In this document: positions 40,501 to 52,500 of the stretch, one piece after another
How positions within the stretch are numbered: position 1 is the first letter of the stretch
How the letters are laid out: each line of letters opens with the position of its first letter
DNA from: Anisus vortex
Lineage: Eukaryota > Mollusca > Gastropoda > Planorbidae
Direction: 5' to 3'
Length of the DNA: 64,000 bases
Assembly (NCBI GenBank): GCA_949126835.1
Contig: OX421502.1
Location: forward strand, 37,347,416 to 37,411,415
The notes under the pieces: model-generated
Database searches by the model: none
The model's input: only the letters and a program-made list of their open reading frames with translations
What the model was told of the DNA's origin: nothing
Made by a program: the position numbers and the translations under genes

Positions 40501-43500
40501 CACTTGAGTTTGGACAGAATGTGGAAATTCAACTAACAGCAGCGGCCAGCAAAAGCCATTGCAGTAATGGCTGAGGAAAGTTAGGATACATTTTTTTTTT
40601 ACGAGAAGCTAAGTGAGCAGCTCCCACTCACAGAATATGACTCACGCCTTGGAATAATACATGCTGGAAGATGTGTAGGAAGAGAGAGAGAGAGAGAGAA
40701 TTTGAAAAGATGGTAGATGAAGAAGGAAGATGGGGTGGGAGTGACATGGCAAAGCGAGAGATAAGAGAGCGAGAGAGAGAAAGAGAAGAGCGGATATGCG
40801 AGGGTAGAAGAGTGAATGTTGCCAGAGCGGATGTTTGTTGTAGATCACCTGTTGAATCAACCTCTCTTCCCCCTCCCTCCCACTTACTCACCCCCATCCC
40901 ACACACACGTACTCACTCCCACCCCCTCCTCCCCCGGCCGACCACCTGGTTCTAATTATGGGACCCGTGCGTCTGTACTTGTGCGGGCGGATACAGCAGC
41001 ATTTCCCCCTAGTACTTCGGGCAGACAGAAGTTTGGTTTGGTAGGGACGGGGCGGTGTTGGTTGTGTGTGTGTGTGGGGGGGGGGGTAGGAGAGAGAGAT
41101 TGAACAGTTTAAACTTTAAACCAACGCCATTAGACAACAATGTAATGTCCAGTTACTTGGCAGTATCGTAACCATTGACCATAACACACAGTTTGATCAC
41201 ACCACACTTTTAACAAAACAAAACTTGTTCCGCCTGTCTTCCAGAATGAGAAATCGGGATTGTAAGTCTTTTAGAAGGGAGGTGTGAAGAACCGTCACCC
41301 CACCCCCCGTCAACATTTGGCACATCATTAGCACACCTGCCATTCATTCACAATCACAGCGGCGCTCTACATTCACATTGAAATATTGGCACAGGGGGCT
41401 CTCTCCTACAATGAATAGGTGTGAAATATGTGGCATGCGCGAGCACGCACACACATACGCAACCATAGCTCTCCCCTCCCTCCCTCCCACCCCGCCTCCT
41501 CAATTATTCAAGCGTCGTTATGAAACCAGTGGTTGCTAAGAAACAGGGGCATAATGTTTCATTCAGGTTGTTTTTTTTCTGTGCTGATGCTGTTACCTAG
41601 TTAGAAAAAGCTTTTAATATCATGTTCTATTCACACGACGAAGAAACATTCGCTTGAGTAAAGCAAGACGAATCACCCAGGTTCAATGGAAAACGCAATA
41701 GTGGCTGCTTTACCGTAAATTCAAGTGGGGAAACGAAGCGGTGGGGGTAGATCCCGGGTTCGTGTCCTGGTGGTGGCTAGGTTTGTTTTCCCCAGTCTAG
41801 AGGTTGGTCAGGAGTCTACCCAGCTCTAATGGGTACCTAGGATTAGTTAGGGAAAAGACGACTGGGCATTGTGCCGGCCAAACAATCCCTAGTATGCCGT
41901 GGCCACGTAAACTGGTGAACGCTACTTCATCCGACGACGCACGCATGAAATACTTTAATTACTTACCGTGAATGAAAGAAGTAAAATGTTGGATAAAACT
42001 AACAAGTATGTAGCCTAATATGTAGTAATTGGTCACTTATATAGCGCCTCACTCAATGCTTATACAAAGCTTACTCCAGGTTCGTTGAAATACTTTGTTG
42101 GTCTATATAAGTAAAATGTATGGTAAAACTAGTGGCTGTGTAATATATAAGCCCACTCCAGGGTCATTAACAGACTTTGTTGGTCTACAGAAGTGCGGGG
42201 CTCGAACTAGAGTCATTCAGGCTGCAAACCCGGCGTTCTGCCGATACACGCAAACACGCACGCCCGCAACCATCACTCACATAAACGAGGTTAGCAGCGA
42301 TTGGGATGAATCGTATGTGTGTGGTGTGTAAGTGTGTGGGAGGAATTCAGCCCACACACTGGGGAGGGGGTGCAGCCCTTGGTCGAGCTACCCATCGGGT
42401 CTTGGTGAACAAACAGGTGCACCCACACACACAGCTACCCCCGACATATACAGGTATTTACACCGTGCATTAGTGCGCACAAGTACACACGGTATGCACT
42501 GGTGCACCGGAACTTACGTCATTGTGTGGGGGACCCCCCCCCCCCCCAAAGGAGCTCGTCAATAGATAACTCCCTTACGATGTCGATACCAGTAAATAAT
42601 AAAAGGGGGAGGTAGAGGGGACATCATACCCACTCCAGTACTAAAATAATTCCAGACTTTTCTCTCTTTCTCAATGTTTTAAATGGCTAGTAATCTGACC
42701 TTCACCTTACACTCAATCTGCGCGGCCACACTCATTCTGGATACAGAGGAGAAATGAACGAATAGAGGGGGGGAGTTGAAGCGGGGCCGGGTTAGAGGGG
42801 GGGGGGGGAAGGTTTCAGATAAAACAGCAGACCTGTCTACCCTGGAAAAACACTTGGAGTATTCTTGAGAAGGCTAAAGTGTACTTTTCCGAGGTCAAGT
42901 GTACTATGCAATAATAATTGTCATCTATCGCACCAATTATTCAAAATAATAGTCATTAAAATTTAAACAGTTGTTTCATTTAATGTTTAAAACAAGCAAA
43001 GAAAATCTGTTTTGTATTTTCAGCACACTTTAATAAATGTATGTTGTAAATGTTAATGAAAAAGACAGCTGGTGTGTGTTCAATAATTTTTCTGTCCTCC
43101 TCCATTTGGTTACTTCAACTAGTTGTTTGGTCATTCTTCTTTAGACTCTGGTAGTATGCCCCTTTCAGAAGTTTTAAGTCTTTATCATTAAGAGCCTTTA
43201 CAGACTCCAAAATGCCCACATGGCCGGGACTTGAGCACCAGAAGGCTCTCCATGGTCTGGTCAGACATTGAGGAATGCTGTGGTGTCCTTCACACAGCTG
43301 AAAACACGTTCGCATTGGTGAGAATGGTATGTGAGAAGCCCCAACATGACATTCGCCAAGTCTTCAAACATCAAGCTGTCAGTATCTTCATGCTTAATTT
43401 CAGCAATAGAAAACCAATTCTGTCCTTGATGCACCCTGACACATCAGTAGATTGATATAGGCAGACCTGCTCAGCAACTTTGTCTAGTGAGGTGTTGGTG

Positions 43501-46500
43501 ACCAGGACAGGAAATCTGTTGATGATGAATTCCAGATTGCTGAACCTGCAAGACTCCTGCAATTTGACGTCTGCAACTTCTGCATGCATCAACAAGTCAA
43601 CATCGACGCCACAGCCTTTGTCAGCACATCAGAGCACGACAGCGACAAGTTATTATCCACAATGATGTTGCAAATCATTGCTTCTGCTCGAGTCACATCA
43701 TGCTGAAGTTGCTCCTCCCAAGCGACGGGCTCAGGCTTCACAAGAAAAGACCTAATATTTTGTGTAGGCCTAGACTTTTCTTTCTCAACAGCCAGTTTCT
43801 GGTGCGACTCCGATTCGTCATGTCTCTTACAGTCATAGAGCCCTCCGTGTCCCACCAAGAAGTCGATATGACAAATAGTGCAGTGTGCCGATGTGTCACT
43901 TTTCAATGACACATGCAAGTACTTATATTTCATAGAATATTTATTTATAAACTTTTGCTTCCGAGCAGAATACACCTTCGCTTTTTTACTCGGAGCAGAC
44001 TAGAAAGCTTCTTCGTCATCTGTTTCATGATTTCGTGCACGCAGTGTAAGTTTGCTGTCAGCCATACTTTTGATAGCCGAATTTGGACATTTGCGAGAGA
44101 GGATAAAAAGGATATCAGGTCAAGGTCGCCGCGCCGTGTAACAAATTAGGTACTACTAACAATGTAGGGCCTACAGCGAGCTCCGTGTTGTACAAAAACA
44201 AGTTTATAGTGACGATTTTACATCATTGAATCATTGATAGTAGTAATTGAAACCCCGACGTTGAGCCGAGATCAAGTCTATTAATATTAATAAATAGTTG
44301 CTTTCGTTTTAGTAGGCTGATAAACAAAAGTTTTATTGTAATGAAAACAACGAGTTTTAATCTCTCCGTTAGTAAAATAAAAAGTCAAGAATTTAAAAGA
44401 AAGCCGCGAGTAAAGCGTGCGTGATGTACAGATTGACCTAAAAACAAATTCGCGTGAAGTAGGCTTATTAGGCCTACCGATAGCCATGTCAGACCAAAAA
44501 AACGTTGACTTCTTGGAGATTTATATAGATCTAGACTATAGCCTATGAAACTACAGGGTCCAAAAAAAAAAGCTACATTACGGGATTGCGCTAAAAAAAA
44601 GTTTTTAAAACTCAGTAGGCACGAATAGGCCACGAAAGCAAAAACTAGGGAAACCCTGACCTAAAAATAAATATAGAATCACACATGCGTTTTATTTCGC
44701 CTTTTAAGTTTTCATGAAAGAAAAAAGTTGATCATTTATAGTTTCTCAGAACTTAAATTGGCCGATAGCCGGCACTCTAAACTCTTGTACCCAAGCAGAA
44801 TAGCCTACCCCTTCGCTTTTTTACTCAGAGCAGACTCGGAAGCTTCTTCGTCATCTGTTTCATGATTTCGTGCACGCTGTGTAACCATGCTGTCAACCAT
44901 ACTTTTGATCGCCGAATTTGGATATTTGCGAGAGGAAAAAAAGGATATCAGGTCAAGGTCGCCGCGCCGTGTAACAAGTTAGGTATTGAAACCGACGATA
45001 TCCATTTTCGACCAATCAAAACATCGGTTTTATGTAACTGTGGTTTAGTGATCGTCTAATTACCGAAAAAAATAGAAATAAAAACGAAAAATTGCGAAAT
45101 CATATTTTTTTATTCAAGAAGTCGTATTTTTAAGACGCTCGGTGTAACAGCCGTATTTTGTATCCTAAAGCGTACGAAAATACGCCCAAAGCGTACGGGT
45201 AGGCAGGTCTGAAACAGGGAGATGGGGAGGATATGGAAAGAATCGGTAAAAAAAAATAGGGGGGGGGGGAGGAGGGTGTAGGGGAAGTGGCTAAATTTTG
45301 ATAGAAAAAAAAAACAACAAACATAGATATGCAAAATGGAAATGGGTAATTCATAAAAAAAAAACTTAAAAAAAAAACAAAAAGTAAAGGTGCGTGTGGC
45401 ATAGTGCCATGGTATTCTGGAACTTTAGTCTTTGCCTCAACACATACACACACATACACAGACATACACAGACATACACAGACATACACAGACTTACACA
45501 GACTTACACAGACTTACACAGACTTACACAGACATACACAGACATACACAGACATACACAGACATACACAGACATACACAGACATACACAGACATACACA
45601 GACATACACAGACAAACACACACATACACAGACATACACACACACAGACATACACACACATACACAGACTTACAAACATGAACACACAACCACAATCTAC
45701 CTCTCTCTCTCTCTCTTAAAAAAAAAATCTCTTCCCTAAATCTACTTTGGACGGAAGTGTGCTACATAAAAAAAAAAAAACGTTTTTTTTACTTTGGAAA
45801 GGGGCCAATCCATAAAAAAAAGAAAGAAATAAAATGCTAGCTGGGCAGAAGAAGACAACCCAGTTCTGTATTATTTCTTTTTTTGTTATTATCAAAAGGA
45901 TTTCCTTCCCCTTTATTTCAGTTTTTGACATGGAAAGAATAAGGGGTAAATACAAACTAAAAAAAAAACAACAACAACCCAAAAAGTAGCCTTTTGTTGC
46001 TATAATAAAGAAAATAGAATGTTGAACATTGAAAGAAATCTGGGCAACATGAGACGATGTTTTTTTGTTTTGTTCTTTTAAATCCAGTTTTATAAACCAA
46101 ATGATGCCACACCCCCTTCCCGTTTTTTTTTTCTCTCCACGAAATAGTAACTACTGTTTTAAAAGTTTTATCATAGCCTTGGCGCTTTGGGAAGTATTGC
46201 CCCCCCCCCAGCGCGTGCCGAGGGAGGCACGGGTGTTGTTCTTTTGATGTTACTGTTATTATACAATTTTCAATATTTATTTTTTTTAGCATTGAGAATT
46301 AAAACAAAATACTAATGTTTTGTTCATCATAAATCAAAGCTTATAGTAGCTCCCCCCTCCCCCGATAATAAAGGTAATGTGGGGTGGAGTGGGGTCACAG
46401 TGGCGGCAGCGCGCTCGGCTGGCGGACCGAAGTTCCCGGTGAAGGTTATGATATTTTCCCGCGACGCTCGAGGGTGTCTCTGAGTCTATCCAGCTCTGAT

Positions 46501-49500
46501 GGGCACCCAACATTAAACCCCCTTGTATGCCGTGGCCACAGAAACTGGTGAACGCTGCTTCACCGGCCCCTAAGATCAATTATGGTCCGACGGGCTACTT
46601 TACTAATGGGGTGGGGCAATGAAGTTCATAATGTAGAGAATTTATTGCGATATATTTGGGATCTACTGGGTAAAAACAATACCAATTGAGAATACAGAAG
46701 CTTTATCAAACACTATTGAAATAAAATTGTCTTGCTAATATTTATCAACAATATAGGACATCGACGCACATTTGGCAGCACAAAGATAGCAATAATACTC
46801 CGACATTTTCTGGTGGCGGCAAACAAACCAGGACCAACTAGAACAGCAGATTGACAGGCAAAAATGACGGTGGATAGGACACACTCGACGGAAAATAAAA
46901 CACTGGACATCGCCCGACAAGGTTTGCAAGGGAAACCAGGGGAAAGACGGGTTGGTCGCCCTAAGACCACCCGGAGACGCTCCTGCAATGAGGAAATGAA
47001 AACTTGCAACCTTTCATGGGGTGAACTGAAAAAAGTCTGCCCAGAATCCAGCGCACTGGAGAACTTTCGTGTAGGGCTTATGTTTCACGAAGAACCAAAT
47101 GAATTACGCAAGGTATCATCACCTCCTACACTTCCCAGTTTCGCAGATTCTCATCGCATTCCAATCTTTAAGTATTCTTTATATTTTCCCTTGTAAATTT
47201 TTGTGCGTGAAGGTATCTCAATGAACGACGACTGGTGAAAAAAAAAAAAAAAACTGGAAGTATGCCTAATGTTTAAATCTAAATGTAATTAGGATTTCAA
47301 AGGTAGGTTGCTTATATAGAAAGAGTAGCCCCACACACAGACACACACGCATTAATGGGCGTTATACACGTTAGAAAAATGTAAATATACTCGAATTGCT
47401 GTTCACTTAAAAAAATAAGTACTAAATAATTAAGTGCTTTGGGTTTATATTATAGATCTATTATTTGCCTCAAAATCACATACATCCCAACACTTAACTC
47501 CCCCCCTCCGGCCCTCGAATCGTTTTGCAGCGAGATGTTTGTGTGCATTTTAACAGCCTCCGCCCCCCCCCCCCCTTTCCAAAACCGCCGTTTCATATTG
47601 CACAAGCGCCCCACCCTTTTCTTTTTTTAAAACTGTATTACATCTAGTAAACAAGCTGGAGGATGGATAGAGTTGAGGAAAGAGGGAGGGAGGGGAGGGA
47701 GGGGGGTGATGAATGTGTCGACTGTGGAGGCCAATGTGAGGACGGGTGGGTTTGGGGGGGGGGTGTAATTTCCTCCTCCCACTAGAGTCATCTGCCCAGG
47801 TGGACAAATAGCCTTGAACCCACCCCCCCTCCCTCCGCCTCCTTCAAAGTGTCGGCGTATTTGATCAGTGTCACCCGATTTCTCTTTCTCTCCTGCCACA
47901 CTCCCCGTCCGCACCCCCACCCCCGGGGCCTTTGTTTCACTTGTCATTCATTCTTTCCTACCCTGGGGACTATACTCTACGACACCCACACACCCACCGC
48001 CAAAAGATGTCTCAAGTGGGGGGGGGGGGGATTTGGGGGGGGGAAGGAAGGAGGGGAGGGGATGGAAGTGACACAGGTGTAACGGGAGACGGAAACATTG
48101 GCGGCTGAGAAGGATGGAGGGCGAAAGAAAAAAAAACGGGGCATTTCGGTGGGGGGGGGGGGGGAGTCGTTTTTCGTTTCATAAAGTACACAGTCAGCGG
48201 AAGAGAAGAACAAGAAAAAAAAAAGAGTCCAAGGTTAAGGTCAACTGAATCCCACCAGCCACCAGAAGTACAAAATTGGCAGGAAGGTGCGTGCGCGTGC
48301 GTGTGTGTAAAAGAGAAAGTGAGTTGTGTGTGTGATTGATAGAGAGAAAAAAGTGAGTGAAAGTCAATAAATCTACCCCACCTGCTCCACTATTCTAATA
48401 ATCAAGGCTAAATACAAAAATATTGTCTCAATACTCAAACTTGGTACGTTTACAGAAGTTCCTTCTAGATAGAAGATAATTACGTGTTGACGTCCACCAG
48501 GACCAAAACTCCTGCAGTGCGGCGGGGATTGGTCGGCGGCAGAGCTAGAACCAGAGGCTGTTTATTGACAGTCCTGTGTACGAACCGATAGTCATGTGAA
48601 CGAACCATGGACCAGGTCTCTAAAAAAAACACAGCACAGCAGAAAAACAACAACAATGTTTTTAGTCCCACCGGTGTATTTCATTTCGTATGTTAGAAAC
48701 AACAACACTATGATTGAAGATAACAACACTATGATTGAAGATAACAACACTATGATTGAAGATAACAACACTATGATTGAAGATAACAACACTATGATTG
48801 AAGATAACAACACTATGATTGAAGATAACAACACTATGATTGAAGATAACAACACTATGATTGAAGATAACAACACTATGATTGAAGATAACAACACTAT
48901 GATTGAAGATAACAACACTATGATTGAAGATAACAACACTATGATTGAAGATTCTACCAGCTGCAGCACCTTGGTCCTAAACTGGTCATCTATCAGGGTT
49001 TACTTTCTCAAACACCGTGTCAAAACTAACTTTGCCCACCAAACTTTCAACAACAAAAAATTCACAAAACCAATATATAGCCTATATAGTCTACTGTAGA
49101 GTCGGCAACACAAGGAACGCGTGAGCGATTTTCAATGGCACCCAAAAGACCCCTTTAACTGTAGTGTCAAGACTGAGTGCCAGAGCACGATACAATTTAG
49201 ATACAATTTAGACTCTCGGCACGCTGAACGAAATAGAAATACTACTTTGGCAAACTATTATCAAAATGTTGTCGACCTCCATTTTGTTTGTGAAATACTT
49301 TCCGTACTTATAGACATTCTAGTTAAAGTCACCCATTTTCCCTAATCTTTGGTCTTTTTTCCCAAATTTACCAAAACCCATTTTAACATGGACGTATTGA
49401 AAGACTGATACTGGTCGGCTAAACAATTAGGGCAGTAGCCTATACTAGCTTGCAACACAGATAACTCATTAAACGCATTGAAGATAAACCTCAGAGAACA

Positions 49501-52500
49501 GTTCTCATCTATCTGCATGAATACATTTGAACGGTTTTAAAACTAATGTGAACAACATGCTAATAAAAAACGTGTATTATCGTCAGCTGACATAACTATA
49601 ACTTGTATTAACATCAGCTGTTATGACTATAACTTGTATTAACATCAGCTGTTATGACTATAACTTGTATTAACATCAGCTGTTATGACTATAACTTTTA
49701 TTAACATCAGCTGTTATGACTATAACTTTTATTAACATCAGCTGTTATGACTATAACTTTTATTAACATCAGCTGTTATGACTATAACTTGTATTAACAT
49801 CAGCTGTTATGACTATAACTTGTATTAACATCAGCTGTTATGACTATAACTTGTATTAACATCAGCTGTTATGACTATAACTTGTATTAACATCAGCTGT
49901 TATGACTATAACTTTTATTAACATCAGCTGTTATGACTATAACTTGTATTAACATCAGCTGTTATGACTATAACTTTTATTAACATCAGCTGTTATGACT
50001 ATAACTTTTATTAACATCAGCTGTTATGACTATAACTTTTATTAACATCAGCTGTTATGACTATAATTTTTATTAACATCAGCTGTTATGACTATAACTT
50101 TTATTAACATCAGCTGTTATGACTATAACTTTTATTAACATCAGCTGTTATGACTATAACTTTTATTAACATCAGCTGTTATGACTATAACTTTTATTCA
50201 CATCAGCTGTTATGACTATAACTTTTATTAACATCAGCTGTTATGACTATAACTTTTATTAACATCAGCTGTTATGACTATAACTTTTATTAACATCAGC
50301 TGTTATGACTATAACTTTTATTAACATCAGCTGTTATGACTATAACTTTTATTAACATCAGCTGTTATGACTATAACTTTTATTAACATCAGCTGTTATG
50401 ACTATAACTTTTATTAACATCAGCTGTTATGACTATAACTTTTATTCACATCAGCTGTTATGACTATAACTTTTATTAACATCAGCTGTTATGACTATAA
50501 CTTTTATTAACATCAGCTGTTATGACTATAACTTTTATTAACATCAGCTGTTATGACTATAACTTTTATTAACATCAGCTATTATGACTATAACTTTTAT
50601 TAACATCAGCTGTTATGACTATAACTTTTATTAACATCAGCTGTTATGACTATAACTTTTATTAACATCAGCTGTTATGACTATAACTTTTATTAACATC
50701 AGCTGTTATGACTATAACTTTTATTCACATCAGCTGTTATGACTATAACTTTTATTAACATCAGCTGTTATGACTATAACTTTTATTAACATCAGCTGTT
50801 ATGACTATAACTTTTATTAACATCAGCTGTTATGACTATAACTTTTATTAACATCAGCTGTTATGACTATAACTTTTATTAACATCAGCTGTTATGACTA
50901 TAACTTTTATTAACATCAGCTGTTATGACTATAACTTTTATTCACATCAGCTGTTATGACTATAACTTTCTTTGCATCCCTTGCTCTAACTATTCATTAA
51001 TTTACATCAGTCCCCCCCCCCCCATGCACCTGTTTTGTATAGCATGGACATGCTCATCTCTCTTTGCATTATGCAGTCTGTGTTTGTGGGGAAAGGGGGG
51101 GGGGATTTGAAGAATGTCAGGCGTGGACAAAGGAAGGGTGTAATGTTGTGGGGGGGGGGCGGTAGAGAGGCCGGGTGAGCGGTGGAGGGAGTAAGGGAAC
51201 GGCCAAGTTGATCGTACAGCTGAACAAATATACAGTTTCAAAGAGATGTCAAGTATGCAATCAGATTGTCGCAGAGCTTAAAACCTATTCCTTGGTATGT
51301 TTTTTGGGGGGCTTGCATTAAGTATGTCCTGTCATCTCTACATTCACTATTGATGCAAGTAAGAAATCAATATGACATATAAACGGATGCTTTGTAGTGA
51401 CATGTAATGATGCTTAGTGCCAAGACAGTCTCCAAAAAAATGTGACATCTTGTCAGAAACATAACACTGTCAAAATAAAAAAAAACTGACATTCTTTGTC
51501 AAAACTAGGAAATTCTTTGTCCAAATGTATGAAAATAGTATAGACTAACCAGCCAAATGAAGATATCTGAAAATAGTCAAGACTAACCAGCCAATGAAAA
51601 TTTCTGAAAATAGTCAAGACTAACCAGCCAATGAAAATTTCTGATAATAGTCAAGACCTAACCAAACAACCAAAGCTTCTCACAAAATGGTCCCACAAGC
51701 TAGTTAAAGCAGCTTCAACCACTTTTTGCAGCCACAGCATAAAATAGGATTGAGTGGCAAGCACACTGCCCCAGAAGCTTTATCGTCTCTAAATTATACC
51801 AGATAAACTCTGAACCCTGGAGACCTGTAGCATAAATCCAGCCATTTTTGGGTCTGAACAAGAGACTTTTCAAATGACAATGACAAGCTAATGCACTGCG
51901 GTTAGACAGCCATGCCTACATGCCATGTTAAACAGGGTTGTTTTTTACACTTCAAAAAAAAGATATCTATCTATCTGCAAACTAAATTATTGCTTAAGAA
52001 TCTTTCAATCTTTGATGTTCTCATTAATAGGGCGTTTGCAATCCCGTGACAAAAAGCACGTGATTTGTGTTTACTTTGAGTAATGGTGTACAATTAAATA
52101 TGGCCGCTGTATTAATAAAGTTTCATATAGGCTCGAGCTTTTTTTAAATGATGTGTTGTGTTTTAAGTCTTATTAGGATTTAAGCTGTATTATGTATGTT
52201 AAATAAAATAGACTATTTTATTATTATCATAGACATAGATCATAGACGATGTGAGCCTAATAGTGACTTGACTAGATAGCCTATTCACCAACAATATCAC
52301 TTGACATCGTAGCCTAGCCTACGAAACATTAAAAGTGTAGGCATATAAAGTGAAATTGAAAGTGTAAATAGGTCTAGCTGGCCCTAGCCTAATCACATTA
52401 ATCAATTAATCTACAGTACTACTATTTACCTCCTTATTTTTTAGTAGGATAGCCAATATTCAGATGTGAATTTTGCAAGATAAAGAAGTACTTTACTTTC

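Larger units (their letters stand above)
42828..45211 (-). mobile_element. decayed hAT DNA transposon with terminal inverted repeats
   Basis: The left end starts CAGACCTGTCTACCC; the right end, reverse complemented, starts CAGACCTGCCTACCC. The 6 bases AAACAG sit directly outside both ends (42822-42827 and 45212-45217), consistent with a target duplication, although hAT elements usually make 8 bp. Inside is a minus-strand BED-finger/hAT transposase relic. The 5' coding segment appears twice (43960-44145 and 44800-44985), so the element was rearranged after insertion. Confidence 0.65.

Noticed and set aside
45394..45739. Overlapping plus-strand frames rich in Thr, His and Tyr
   Set aside because: Product of the stop-free 10-bp array.
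47439..48213. Pro-rich and Gly-rich frames on both strands
   Set aside because: Caused by poly(C)/poly(G) tracts; no domain, no splice pattern.
48596..49099. 167-codon plus-strand frame with NNTMIED repeats as a gene
   Set aside because: Two thirds is a perfect 21-bp array and the flanks overlap a SINE; no recognisable domain.
1735..50968. CRISPR-like arrays
   Set aside because: The regular repeats are direct tandem units without unique spacers, in a eukaryotic intron-containing locus.
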